In this document: positions 52,868-61,197 of the stretch, one piece after another
How positions within the stretch are numbered: the stretch's first letter is position 1
Layout of the letters: each line of letters begins with the position of its first letter
Source: JBIYSM02 sp044759095
Lineage (GTDB): Bacteria; Bacillota; Bacilli; Brevibacillales; Brevibacillaceae
Assembly (NCBI RefSeq): GCF_044759095.2
Contig: NZ_JBIYSM020000014.1
Coordinates: 18,482 to 82,481, forward strand
Direction: 5' to 3'
Length of the DNA: 64,000 bases
Made by a program: the position numbers and the translations under genes
Notes under the pieces: model-generated
The model's input: only the letters and a program-made list of their open reading frames with translations
What the model was told of the DNA's origin: nothing
Database searches by the model: none

Positions 52868-53587
52868 ATGCTGCCAAATCTAAAAATCGACCCGAAAACG
52901 CTGCCCGAGCGCGTCATTGTCTGCGGTGACCCGAAACGGGCGGCGAACATCGCCTCGCTTCTGGACAATCATCGCCAGCTGGCGGAAAACCGGGAATATC
53001 ACAGCTATGCCGGCACCTGGATGGGTGTGGATGTGGCGGTTGTCAGTCACGGGGTAGGCTCGCCCGGGGCGGCTGTCTGTTTTGAAGAGCTGGCCAAGGG
53101 CGGCGTGAAGTCGATCATCCGTGTGGGAACAGCCGGTTCCTATCAACAGGAAGTGCCGCCGGGAAGTCTGGTAATCAGTACAGCGGCGGTGCGGGCCGAC
53201 GGTTTGACCGCCCAGCTGGTGCCGCCGGGTTTTCCGGCCGTGGCGGACCGAAATGTCGTCGCCGCGCTGACAGAGGCTGCGCGATTGAGCCAAGCAGGTT
53301 TGCCGATCAAGGAAGGGATCACCCTGACGATTGATGTGTTTTACAACGGCGTGCTGGAGTTTCCTCACAGCCTGTACAAAAAAGCAGGTGTTCTCGCAGT
53401 GGAGATGGAAAATTCCGCGCTGTTTGTGATTGCAGCTCTGCGCGGCCTGCGCGCCGGAGCGATTCTGGCGATTGACGGCTATGCCGACGCCGACCTGCTG
53501 GCTGACTACAACCCGCACACGGAAACGACCGCCAGGGCAATCGAAGCCGAGGCGCGAATCGCCCTGGATGCGATCGTTCAATTGTAG
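52868..53587 (+). CDS. Nucleoside phosphorylase (PNP/UDP family)
   Basis: A 239-residue protein of the PNP/UDP phosphorylase family: VIVCGDPKRAANIASLL at the start (phosphate site), IIRVGTAGSYQ in the middle and AVEMENSALFVIAALRG near the end (ribose contacts). These enzymes split nucleosides with phosphate into base and ribose 1-phosphate. Together with the upstream importer it would salvage a nucleoside; SAM control suggests methylthioadenosine or a related compound, though uridine or purine nucleosides remain possible. AAAGGAG lies 11 bases before ATG 52868, just after the previous stop. No terminator was found after it. Confidence 0.85.
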   Translation: MLPNLKIDPKTLPERVIVCGDPKRAANIASLLDNHRQLAENREYHSYAGTWMGVDVAVVSHGVGSPGAAVCFEELAKGGVKSIIRVGTAGSYQQEVPPGSLVISTAAVRADGLTAQLVPPGFPAVADRNVVAALTEAARLSQAGLPIKEGITLTIDVFYNGVLEFPHSLYKKAGVLAVEMENSALFVIAALRGLRAGAILAIDGYADADLLADYNPHTETTARAIEAEARIALDAIVQL

Positions 53588-53594
53588 ATCGTCT

Positions 53595-53652
53595 GCTTAA
53601 CAAAAACCTTCCTGAATATTTACAATGGCTCCATGTTCGCTTAACGAAAACC
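53595..53652 (+). promoter_or_regulatory. Paired direct repeats upstream of glpP, possible PhoP box
   Basis: GCTTAACAAAAACC (53595-53608) and GCTTAACGAAAACC (53639-53652) match in 13 of 14 bases and start 44 bases apart, four helical turns at 11 bp. TTAACA and TTTACA elements resemble PhoP half-sites. A TAGATAAT stretch near 53675 could be the -10 element. Confidence 0.4.
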
Positions 53653-53704
53653 GACTACGATTACTTATGACAAGTAGATAATCGAACCGGTTGGAGCCCT
53701 GGAG

Positions 53705-53773
53705 AAACCTCGATAGAAATTCCAAGACCTTTCACCATGAAGTCATTGGCAATTCTATTTGAGGTTTTTTGTT
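53705..53773 (+). terminator. Leader terminator upstream of glpP, probable GlpP target
   Basis: AAACCTCGATAGAAATTCCAA (general arm 53705-53725) pairs with TTGGCAATTCTATTTGAGGT (53746-53765), ending in TTTTTT. A long imperfect terminator directly before a glpP gene is what GlpP antitermination needs: with glycerol 3-phosphate, GlpP binds the leader and transcription continues. Confidence 0.75.
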
Positions 53774-53798
53774 TTGGAAAAAAAGGAGGGTGACCGCG

Positions 53799-54404
53799 TT
53801 GAACCAAGCGCAATTCTACGAAAGACTGAGCCGGTACAAAATGATCGCGTCCGTCAAAGAAGCCAAGTGGCTGGAACAGGCGGCGGAGGCGGAAGTGAGC
53901 GCCGTTGTGCTCTCCGTAGGAAACATTGGGGTGATCAAGAGGTATGTCGATTTTTTCAAAGCGCATGACCTGCCGGTGTTTCTGCATCTGGAGCGGATCG
54001 GGGGCATCAGCTACGACCGGGAAGGCGTCGCCTTTTTGGCTCAGTATGTAAAGCCGAGCGGGATCGTCACGACTCGCAACACACTGATCAAGCTGGCGAA
54101 AAAACAGGGGCTGCTGACCATCCAACGGTTGTTTCTGGTTGACAGCGATTCGATCAAATCAGGCTTGCAATCCGTGCGGGAGACGCAGCCGGACGCCGTC
54201 GAGATCATGCCGGCGCTGCTTCCGGAATGCATTCAGGCCTACCGTCAGGAGCTCGATCTGCCGATCATTACCGGCGGCTTGATTCGCAAGCGGGAGCAGA
54301 TGGAGGTGGCTTTGCGTCACGGCGCGATAGCCGTTTCCGTCGGAAGTCACCCATTGTGGAAGGAGAATCTAACCGATGAAACAATGCCGCTGCCTTCTGT
54401 TTGA
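53799..54404 (+). CDS. glpP: GlpP, glycerol-3-phosphate-responsive antiterminator
   Basis: A 201-residue protein with the GlpP pattern: FYERLSRYKMIASVKEAKWL, VFLHLERIGGISYD and VEIMPALLPECIQAY to the end GGLIRKREQMEVALRHGAIAVS. GlpP binds nascent glp leader mRNA when glycerol 3-phosphate is present. The start is TTG 53799 with AAAGGAGGG 8 bases upstream; the longer frame reads through the ribosome site. It follows its own leader terminator, so the operon is probably self-controlled. It overlaps the HAD gene by 29 bases. Confidence 0.93.
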   Translation: MNQAQFYERLSRYKMIASVKEAKWLEQAAEAEVSAVVLSVGNIGVIKRYVDFFKAHDLPVFLHLERIGGISYDREGVAFLAQYVKPSGIVTTRNTLIKLAKKQGLLTIQRLFLVDSDSIKSGLQSVRETQPDAVEIMPALLPECIQAYRQELDLPIITGGLIRKREQMEVALRHGAIAVSVGSHPLWKENLTDETMPLPSV

Positions 54405-55047
54405 TCTGGACGGAACGCTGCTGGACAGCCGCGATGCTGTTATTGATGCCGTGATGTACACGGCGGAACACTATCTTCCCGGAATGTTTACCCGCGAACA
54501 GCTGCTGGCACGCTTTGGCGAGTCGTTTGACGATTTTCTGGCGAGCGAAGTGGCTCCCCATACCAAAGCGTTCAACCGGGAAGAGATATTCGGCACCTTT
54601 TTCGCGTATGTGGATGAACACCACGATCGTCAAATCCGCCTTTTTCCTCGCGTCAAGGAGGGGCTGCAGGCACTCCGCGGAGCCGGCTATCAACTGGCCG
54701 TCGTCACCAACAAACAGCGGACGTATACCGTGCGCGGACTGCAAATTGCGGGAATTTTGAATCTGTTCGATGCCATCGTTACGATTGACGACGTGCGGAA
54801 AGGCAAGCCGTCCGCAGAGCCCCTGCAAATAGCGATGAACAAACTGAACGTCTGCCCCGACGAGGCAGTCATGGTGGGGGACAGCAAGTACGATTTGTTG
54901 GCGGCCAAAGCGGCCGGGGTGAAAAGCGTGCTGCTTCAATGGTACGGAACCGAGCCGACCATCGAAGCGATGGCCGACTGCCGTTTTGCGGACTTTCAAA
55001 CGTTTGCGGATGAACTGCTGAACGCAAAATCCCTGGAAAGGATGTGA
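54376..55047 (+). CDS. HAD-family phosphatase (Gph/PpaX-like)
   Basis: A 223-residue HAD hydrolase: nucleophile motif I FDLDGTLLDSRDAV (Asp about residue 11), motif II VVTNKQ, and motif IV VMVGDSKYDLLAAKAAG. Close relatives dephosphorylate phosphoglycolate, pyrophosphate or small phosphosugars. In this operon a role on glycerol phosphates is a reasonable guess. ATG 54376 overlaps glpP, AAGGAG upstream. The ATPase gene ugpC follows after 7 bases. Confidence 0.85.
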   Translation: MKQCRCLLFDLDGTLLDSRDAVIDAVMYTAEHYLPGMFTREQLLARFGESFDDFLASEVAPHTKAFNREEIFGTFFAYVDEHHDRQIRLFPRVKEGLQALRGAGYQLAVVTNKQRTYTVRGLQIAGILNLFDAIVTIDDVRKGKPSAEPLQIAMNKLNVCPDEAVMVGDSKYDLLAAKAAGVKSVLLQWYGTEPTIEAMADCRFADFQTFADELLNAKSLERM

Positions 55048-55054
55048 GTGGCTG

Positions 55055-56122
55055 ATGGCGCATGTGCTGTTGAAGCGGGTAGCCAAAACCTACAACAACC
55101 AACCCGTGGTAAAAGGACTGGACTTGGTTGTGCCCAACGGCTCTTTCACGGTGCTGGTGGGACCCTCGGGATGCGGCAAGTCAACCACCCTGCGGATGAT
55201 CGCCGGTTTGGAGGGTGTGACGTCGGGGGAGATTTGGATCGGGGATCAGCAGGTAAATGACCTGCCCCCGGGCAAGCGTGATCTGGCCATGGTGTTTCAA
55301 AATTACGCCCTCTACCCGACGATGAGCGTTTTTGACAATATCGCGTTCGGGCTGCAAAACCGTGGCTTTTCCCGGAAGGCATGCAAAAGTCTGGTGGAGG
55401 AGATAGCCGAGGTGGTGGGGCTTCGTCCATATCTGGACCGGAAGCCCTCGCAGCTGTCGGGCGGTCAGAGACAGCGTGTCGCCCTGGCGCGTGCGATGGT
55501 GAAGAAGCCGCAGGTGTTTCTGATGGATGAACCTCTGTCCAATCTGGACGCCAAGCTGCGCAACCAGATGCGGGTAGAGCTGACCAGCTTGCACAAGCAG
55601 CTGGGCAGTACATTCCTCTATGTGACGCACGATCAGGTGGAAGCGATGACCATGGGCGATCAAATCGTGGTGATGAACGAGGGAGAGATCATGCAGGCGG
55701 CCTCTCCGATGGAGCTGTACAACGACCCGGATAACCTGTTCGTGGCACAGTTCATCGGCTCTCCCGCGATGAACATCCTTCCGGAGGACGAGAGGGGCCA
55801 CAGGCTCCTGGGATTCCGCCCGGAAAAAGCGGCGATCACACATACAGCCAGCCAGGCCGCCATGCAGGAAAGCCGGTACGTTTTCCGAGGAACGGTAACA
55901 TCCCGGGAAATACTTGGTTCCGATGTGCTCTACTACGTGGAAACCCCGATCGGACGAATCGTGGTGAAAAGGGACCCCGAGACCCTGACGGAAGCAGGCG
56001 CCGAGGTCGTCGTCACGGTACAAAAAGAGCATATGTACCTGTTTGACAAGACAACGGGCAAGCGAATCCGTCATGCGGAGCGGAGGAACGCAAACAGTGC
56101 TCTCGCAGGGGGCTTGATGTAA
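55055..56122 (+). CDS. ugpC: ABC importer ATPase for glycerol phosphates (UgpC/MsmK type)
   Basis: A 355-residue ABC ATPase of the carbohydrate-uptake class: Walker A GPSGCGKST (about residue 38), signature LSGGQRQRVALARA, Walker B VFLMDEPLSNLD, H loop VTHDQ and a C-terminal regulatory domain. It powers the UgpAE permeases. The name is by context (glpP upstream, ugpA-E-B and glpQ downstream). The stop overlaps the ugpA start (TAATG). Confidence 0.88.
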   Translation: MAHVLLKRVAKTYNNQPVVKGLDLVVPNGSFTVLVGPSGCGKSTTLRMIAGLEGVTSGEIWIGDQQVNDLPPGKRDLAMVFQNYALYPTMSVFDNIAFGLQNRGFSRKACKSLVEEIAEVVGLRPYLDRKPSQLSGGQRQRVALARAMVKKPQVFLMDEPLSNLDAKLRNQMRVELTSLHKQLGSTFLYVTHDQVEAMTMGDQIVVMNEGEIMQAASPMELYNDPDNLFVAQFIGSPAMNILPEDERGHRLLGFRPEKAAITHTASQAAMQESRYVFRGTVTSREILGSDVLYYVETPIGRIVVKRDPETLTEAGAEVVVTVQKEHMYLFDKTTGKRIRHAERRNANSALAGGLM

Positions 56123-57063
56123 TGCGAAAGGCAGTCGCGACTCAGGTTTCGAGCGTACGTCCGGCACAGTGGATGATGACAACGAAGCTTCATTTCGCTG
56201 AAAAGGCTCGGCCCTACGCTTATATCGCACCGGCTCTGCTGTTTTTTGCCGTGTTTTTCTTCTTTCCCATCGCGTACATGGTGTATCTCAGCTTTCACGA
56301 TTGGTCCCTGCTCAATCTGGAGGAGATGGAGTGGGTCGGACTGGACAACTTCATCGCCCTGCTAGCCGATGCTGATTTTCATCAAGTCCTGACAAACACG
56401 ATGGTGTACACCGTTTGCACGGTAACATTGGGGATCGGACTAGCGTTTTTCCTGGCGCTGTGGCTGAACCGGAAGGCGAAAATCTACGGGATTGTGCAGG
56501 CGGCCGTATTCAGTCCTCACGTCGTGTCGCTGGTCTCTGTCGCCATGCTGTGGATGTGGCTGATGGACCCGCAGTACGGACTGTTGAATGCCGTGCTGGA
56601 GTTCATCGGGCTGCCCGGCTATACCTGGCTGGCCGATACTAGCAGTGCGCTGGCGTCGCTGGTGCTGGTCAGCGTGTGGAAGGTGGTCGGCTACAATACG
56701 CTGGTCTTTATTGCCGGGCTGCAAAGCATTCCGCGTGACATCTACGAAGCGGCTGCCCTGGATCGGTCGCCCTCGTGGAGAACCTTGACCCGCATCACCA
56801 TCCCGATGCTGTCGCCCACCTTGTTTTTCCTGTTGGTAATCAATACGATCTCGTCGTTTCAGGTCTTCGATACGATTTACATCATGACCCAGGGCGGACC
56901 GGTCAACAGTACCAACATGCTTGTCTTTTACATCTATGAGCAGGGGATGGACTTTTACAACGGAGGAATTGCTTCCGCAGCTTCCGTTGTTTTGCTGGCG
57001 CTCGTCGGCCTCTTGACGCTGTTCCACTTCCTGTTCATGGAGAAGCGTGTCCATTACCGCTGA
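56122..57063 (+). CDS. ugpA: ABC importer permease, UgpA type
   Basis: A 313-residue permease with about six helices and the EAA loop EAAALDRSPSWRTLTRITIPMLSPT. The N-terminus has a hydrophilic stretch before the first helix (YIAPALLFFAVFFFFPIAYM). It pairs with UgpE to import sn-glycerol 3-phosphate or glycerophosphodiesters. Coupled to ugpC by a TAATG overlap. Confidence 0.88.
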   Translation: MRKAVATQVSSVRPAQWMMTTKLHFAEKARPYAYIAPALLFFAVFFFFPIAYMVYLSFHDWSLLNLEEMEWVGLDNFIALLADADFHQVLTNTMVYTVCTVTLGIGLAFFLALWLNRKAKIYGIVQAAVFSPHVVSLVSVAMLWMWLMDPQYGLLNAVLEFIGLPGYTWLADTSSALASLVLVSVWKVVGYNTLVFIAGLQSIPRDIYEAAALDRSPSWRTLTRITIPMLSPTLFFLLVINTISSFQVFDTIYIMTQGGPVNSTNMLVFYIYEQGMDFYNGGIASAASVVLLALVGLLTLFHFLFMEKRVHYR

Positions 57064-57082
57064 GGAAAGGAGAGATGTGACG

Positions 57083-57910
57083 GTGTATCGACTGGGGCAA
57101 ATTTCGTTCAAAACGCTGGAGTGGACGCTGCTGATCATCGTGTCGCTGGTATTCGTCTTTCCTTTTCTCTGGATGTTCCTGACGGCGTTCAAAACGATGC
57201 CGGAGGTGTATCAATTTCCTCCTACCTGGCTTCCGGAGTCGTGGCAGTTTGGGAACTTCCAGACAGCGTGGGAGTCGGGTCCGTTTTTCACGTATGTCTG
57301 GAACAGCTTTCTGGTCGCCGCTGGCATCCTAGTACTGCAGCTGTTGACCGGTGTGCCGGCTGCCTATGCCTTTGCCCGCTACCGGTTTCCCGGCCGCAAC
57401 TGGTTGTTCGGTCTGACCTTGATTGCGTTGATGATTCCGCCGCAGGTTGTCTTTTTGCCCATTTACGTGGAGATGAGCAGCTGGGGGCTGGTCAATACGC
57501 TCTGGTCGCTGATCCTGCCCTATGGAGCGAGTGCCTTTGGCATTTTTCTGCTGCGCCAGTCGTTCATGCAGGTACCGGACGAGGTCATTGAAGCGGCCCG
57601 GCTGGACAACGCCTCTGAGTGGAAGATCATGTGGCGGGTGATGGTTCCGATGGCCAAGCCTGTGCTTGTCACCTTTGGGCTGTTCAGTTTTATCTATCAC
57701 TGGAACGATTACTTCTGGCCCTTGATCATGACCAACAGCGATGAGGTGCGCACCCTGCCGATCGGCATCTCCATGCTGAAGGCGACAGAGGGAGGCAAGC
57801 TGTGGAACGTCATCATGGCGGGCAACATGATTCTCGTCCTGCCGATTCTCGCCATCTTCGTTTTCGCCCAACGGCACATCATCAGCGCATTCGTCTACCA
57901 ATCCAAATAG
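57083..57910 (+). CDS. ugpE: ABC importer permease, UgpE type
   Basis: A 275-residue permease with six helices and the EAA loop EAARLDNASEWKIMWRVMVPMAKPV. GTG 57083 has AAAGGAG 10 bases upstream; a GTG at 57077 is only 4 bases from it and an earlier start at 57047 overlaps ugpA. It is the partner of UgpA. A 49-base gap with a small hairpin (TTATGG/CCATAA) follows before ugpB. Confidence 0.87.
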   Translation: MYRLGQISFKTLEWTLLIIVSLVFVFPFLWMFLTAFKTMPEVYQFPPTWLPESWQFGNFQTAWESGPFFTYVWNSFLVAAGILVLQLLTGVPAAYAFARYRFPGRNWLFGLTLIALMIPPQVVFLPIYVEMSSWGLVNTLWSLILPYGASAFGIFLLRQSFMQVPDEVIEAARLDNASEWKIMWRVMVPMAKPVLVTFGLFSFIYHWNDYFWPLIMTNSDEVRTLPIGISMLKATEGGKLWNVIMAGNMILVLPILAIFVFAQRHIISAFVYQSK

Positions 57911-57959
57911 GTGATTATGGGGCAACCCGTAACCATAAAGATGACTAGGAGGGTTTTTT

Positions 57960-59273
57960 GTGAAAAAGTTGAGCTTGTCCATTCTGGCTTGCACATTAGG
58001 CTTGTCGGCCGCATTGGCCGGATGCGGAAAACAGGAAGCATCCGGTACCAGTCAGGCGTCCGGAGGTCAGCAGCCGGCAGCAGCGGAAAACAAAGCGGTG
58101 GAGATCGACTTCTGGTACTCCCTGGGCGGTCACAACGGTGAGATGATCGAAAAGCTGGTGAAGCAGTTCAACGAAACCCACAAAGACATCGTGGTCAAAC
58201 CGGCTTATCAGGGCAACTACTACGAGAACCATGCAAAGGTATTGGCTGCTGTCTCCGCTGGCAACCAACCCGACGTTACGATGGTGGAAATTGCGTCCGT
58301 GGGCGCTTTTGCCGATGCCAAGGTACTGGAAGACCTGGGGCCTTACGCGGCAGGCACGGAAGACAGGTACATTCCCGGTTTGATGGGCAATTCCTACTGG
58401 GAAAACAAGCTGTATGCCATTCCGTTCAACCGCTCCACACCGCTGCTGTACGTGAACCGCGACATGCTGAAGGCGGCAGGTTTGGACCCCAACGGTCCCA
58501 AGACATGGGAAGAGCTGCGTGAATACGCCAAAGCCCTGACGAAAAAAGAAGGGGGCAAAACAGCCGTATACGGCTTCTCTACCCCGATCGACATCTGGTT
58601 CTACGAAGCGCTGGTGTTTGAGAACGGCGGAAACATTCTCAGCGAAGACGGCAAAAGCCTGGCCATCAACGGCGAAGAAGGAAAAGCGCCGCTTGCGTTC
58701 TGGACCGGCCTGCTGCAGGACGGCGTCATGAAAGCCCCTCCGGGAGAAAAGTACAACGCATGGGATGTCGCAAAACAAGACTTCCTGAACCAGCAGGTAG
58801 GCATGATCTTTACCTCCACGGGTGACTTGAAATCGTTGAAGGACAATGCGAAATTTGAAGTGGGTGCGGCATTCCTGCCGGCGAACAAGAGCTTCGGCGT
58901 GCCGACCGGCGGCGCCAACCTGGTCATGCTGTCCAAGTCTTCCGAGGCGGAGAAAAAGGCGGCATGGGAGTTTATCAAGTGGATGACCGACACGCCGCAA
59001 ACCATTCCGTGGTCGCTGGAAACGGGCTATATGCCGGTAACAAAGGATGCGGTAGAGTCGGAAGAAATGAAAAAAGCGTACGAAAAGGATCCGAATTTCC
59101 AGGTGGCCGTAAATCAGCTGGAACACGCCAAACCGCGTCCAATGGTTCCGGGATACAAGGAGCTGCAGGAAGTGATCATGACGGAAATCCAGCGGGCGGT
59201 ACTGGGGCAGGCGACTCCGGAAGAGGCGATCAACAAGGCCGTGGAAAAAGGGGAAAAACTACTGAAAAAGTAA
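57960..59273 (+). CDS. ugpB: Solute-binding lipoprotein UgpB type
   Basis: A 437-residue lipoprotein with lipobox LAGC (Cys about residue 22) and the extracellular solute-binding fold of family 1 (FWYSLGGHNGEMIEKLVKQFN, QPDVTMVEIASVGAFAD). Family members bind glycerol 3-phosphate, glycerophosphocholine or sugars; glpQ next door supports glycerophosphodiesters. GTG 57960 follows TAGGAGGG. It delivers ligand to UgpAE/UgpC. Confidence 0.87.
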   Translation: MKKLSLSILACTLGLSAALAGCGKQEASGTSQASGGQQPAAAENKAVEIDFWYSLGGHNGEMIEKLVKQFNETHKDIVVKPAYQGNYYENHAKVLAAVSAGNQPDVTMVEIASVGAFADAKVLEDLGPYAAGTEDRYIPGLMGNSYWENKLYAIPFNRSTPLLYVNRDMLKAAGLDPNGPKTWEELREYAKALTKKEGGKTAVYGFSTPIDIWFYEALVFENGGNILSEDGKSLAINGEEGKAPLAFWTGLLQDGVMKAPPGEKYNAWDVAKQDFLNQQVGMIFTSTGDLKSLKDNAKFEVGAAFLPANKSFGVPTGGANLVMLSKSSEAEKKAAWEFIKWMTDTPQTIPWSLETGYMPVTKDAVESEEMKKAYEKDPNFQVAVNQLEHAKPRPMVPGYKELQEVIMTEIQRAVLGQATPEEAINKAVEKGEKLLKK

Positions 59274-59285
59274 AGGGGGATCTTG

Positions 59286-60008
59286 ATGAACATCTGTATG
59301 GCACACCGCGGCTGGTCGGGCAAAGCGCCGGAAAACACGATGGCGGCAATCCGGCTGGCCTTGACAGAACCGGCAATCCGGGCAATGGAAGTGGATGTTC
59401 AGCTTTCAAAAGACGGTGTACCCGTGCTGTTTCACGACTTTACGCTGGAGCGGACCACCAACGGCAGCGGCTTGCTTAAGGACCATACCTACGAGGAACT
59501 AACCGCACTGGACGCAGGAAGCTGGTTTGGCGCATCCTGCGCCGGGGAGAAGATTCCCACCCTGGAGGAAGCCCTGCAGGCGGTCAAGGGCAAATGTGTG
59601 CTGAATATCGAGCTAAAAACAGCCGGTGATTTGTACCCCGGAATAGAGGAAAGCGTCATCCGCTTGGTGGAACAGTACGAGATGAAGTCGGATGTGTACA
59701 TCACCTCGTTTGACCACGAGGTCGTGAAGCGCGTGCGGCAGCTGGACGACACCATGAAAACCGGGCTGATCGTATACGGAAAACCGGTACTGCTGCAGGA
59801 GCAGCTGAAGGAGACGGGGGCGTCCATTCTCTCCATGGCGTATCCCTATCTGACCCCCGACTTTGTTCGTTCGACACTAGATTCCGGCATTGGCCTGATC
59901 GCCTGGACCGTCGACGATCCGCAGGCCATCCAGACCCTTATGAGCTGGCATTCGGACGTGCAGATTTGCACCAATCATCCGGATCGGATGCTTTCCCTGC
60001 TCCAGTAA
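59286..60008 (+). CDS. glpQ: Glycerophosphodiester phosphodiesterase
   Basis: A 240-residue GDPD-family enzyme: AHRGWSGKAPENT with two active-site residues (His, Arg), EVDVQLSKDGVPVLFHDFTLERTT with metal ligands, and a final TVDDPQ segment. It hydrolyses glycerophosphodiesters to glycerol 3-phosphate and an alcohol. No signal peptide is seen, so it acts inside, after import by the Ugp system. ATG 59286 follows AAAGGGGG. It ends the operon, with a strong terminator after it. Confidence 0.93.
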   Translation: MNICMAHRGWSGKAPENTMAAIRLALTEPAIRAMEVDVQLSKDGVPVLFHDFTLERTTNGSGLLKDHTYEELTALDAGSWFGASCAGEKIPTLEEALQAVKGKCVLNIELKTAGDLYPGIEESVIRLVEQYEMKSDVYITSFDHEVVKRVRQLDDTMKTGLIVYGKPVLLQEQLKETGASILSMAYPYLTPDFVRSTLDSGIGLIAWTVDDPQAIQTLMSWHSDVQICTNHPDRMLSLLQ

Positions 60009-60010
60009 GG

Positions 60011-60050
60011 AAAAAGCTGTTGAGAGGCGAACCTCCTCAACAGCTTTTTT
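60011..60050 (+). terminator. Terminator of the glp/ugp operon
   Basis: AAAAAGCTGTTGAG and CCTCAACAGCTTTTTT make a long stem with a T run three bases after the stop codon. Confidence 0.9.
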
Positions 60051-60123
60051 CGTTGGTGTATAAGAGTGGCCGTAAGCCTGGACGTACAAAACGTGCAGCA
60101 TCTCTGTCAGACGCTTTTGGCTT

Positions 60124-60220
60124 AAGAAAACCCACCCGGCATTAGCTATTCTCACCCCACTCGGCGGTAGCTATCGCTGAGCCGAGTGGGGTCCCTTTTT
60201 TCGCCGGGCGGGGCCCCGAA
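60124..60220 (-). repeat. Dispersed hairpin repeat, copy 5 (long form, reversed)
   Basis: Reverse orientation relative to the other five copies. On the minus strand it reads TTCGGGGCCCCGCCCGGCG, inner arms CCCCACTCGGC/GCCGAGTGGGG, then GCCGGGTGGGTTTTCTT. The left extension of other copies is absent; the flank there looks like coding sequence. Confidence 0.88.
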
Positions 60221-60230
60221 CTGCCGGGGT

Positions 60231-60315
60231 ACCGGCTTCGACCAGTTCTGCCGCTCGAGTCAGCAGCTCCATGAGATCCTTCATGTATTTGCTGCGTCCC
60301 GCTAGTCATTCTGGA
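60231..60315 (-). other. Possible gene remnant beside repeat copy 5
   Basis: On the minus strand the frame SKYMKDLMELLTRAAELVEAG runs into the repeat. Beyond the repeat (60061-60115) another coding-like stretch reads QKRLTEMLHVLYVQAYG. Both look like protein but neither is recognised. They may be parts of one gene broken by the repeat. The rest of 60221-60407 shows no gene. Confidence 0.25.
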
Positions 60316-60407
60316 AAATAAGGGTTTGTAGGACGTGCAAGGAATTTGAGCTTATGCATAAGCATATTTGTGGTGGAAATAAAATTACAAAAGGGTGGTG
60401 TGTACAA

Positions 60408-60977
60408 ATGACTATGCCATCATTTTTACGATTTTCTGGTTTATGTTCGATTATCGCGGGGATTCTTTTTCTTTCTATGTCAGTTTGGTCTAGTATTTCT
60501 TTAGAGGAGATTGGTTCTTATGCCGATCTAATCGGGATGGCCTTTCTGCTACTGGGTCTCGTCGGAATTTATCTTCGTCAAATGAATGCTGTTGGAGTAA
60601 TTGGCTTCCTTATTTTCATTTTTACTTTTATTGGGGCGGTATTATGGGCAGGACATAGTTGGGTTAATGCGTTCGTAATACCTGTGTTAGAGGAATTTTC
60701 CCCACAGATATTAAATAACCCGCCTGAGCAAATCATGACAGGTGTAGCTATTTCGTTATATCCCTTTTTTATAGGGATAATGCTGTTCGGCATTGTAACA
60801 GCTTGGAAAGCTATCCTTCCTAGATGGGGTGCCCTTTTGCTTGCAGTAGTGCCTATTTTAGATTTCATTCCATATGGGTCTTACGTATCTCAACCGCTAG
60901 CTGGGATTGGTTTTATTTGGTTGGGATATTCATTATGGAAAGGGAGTTATGAAGAAGGAAAAACAAGTAGTTCATAA
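60408..60977 (+). CDS. Membrane protein of unknown function
   Basis: A 189-residue protein with five hydrophobic segments (FSGLCSIIAGILFLSMSVW, LIGMAFLLLGLVGIYL, VIGFLIFIFTFIGAVLWAG, and two more). I do not recognise the family. ATG 60408 is the likely start, with AAGGGTGGTG about 8 bases upstream. Base composition is clearly more AT-rich than ugp or glnS, which suggests recent gain. It stands alone; a hairpin terminator follows. Confidence 0.75.
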   Translation: MTMPSFLRFSGLCSIIAGILFLSMSVWSSISLEEIGSYADLIGMAFLLLGLVGIYLRQMNAVGVIGFLIFIFTFIGAVLWAGHSWVNAFVIPVLEEFSPQILNNPPEQIMTGVAISLYPFFIGIMLFGIVTAWKAILPRWGALLLAVVPILDFIPYGSYVSQPLAGIGFIWLGYSLWKGSYEEGKTSSS

Positions 60978-61000
60978 CGAAAAAAGAGATTCAGAACATA

Positions 61001-61030
61001 CCCGCCTCTGCGTAATGCGGAGACGGGTTT
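61001..61030 (+). terminator. Terminator after the membrane protein gene
   Basis: CCCGCCTCTGC and GCGGAGACGGG pair with one or two wobbles, followed by TTTCG. Confidence 0.55.
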
Positions 61031-61197
61031 CGTGATTTCGGCACCTCGGGCGGAACACGAGCAGCCCATGTTACAGCCCGCCATCCCGTAAAAACTGATC
61101 GTTCTAGGGGGAAATGTGTGAAAACGCAAACACCTATCCCGTTCACCCTGATTATGATGATAGGAAATAGTGACCATCACAAGGGGTGGAAAACCGC

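Noticed and set aside
53588..53704. A riboswitch in the glpP leader
   Set aside because: No known aptamer pattern; the long terminator is better explained by GlpP antitermination.
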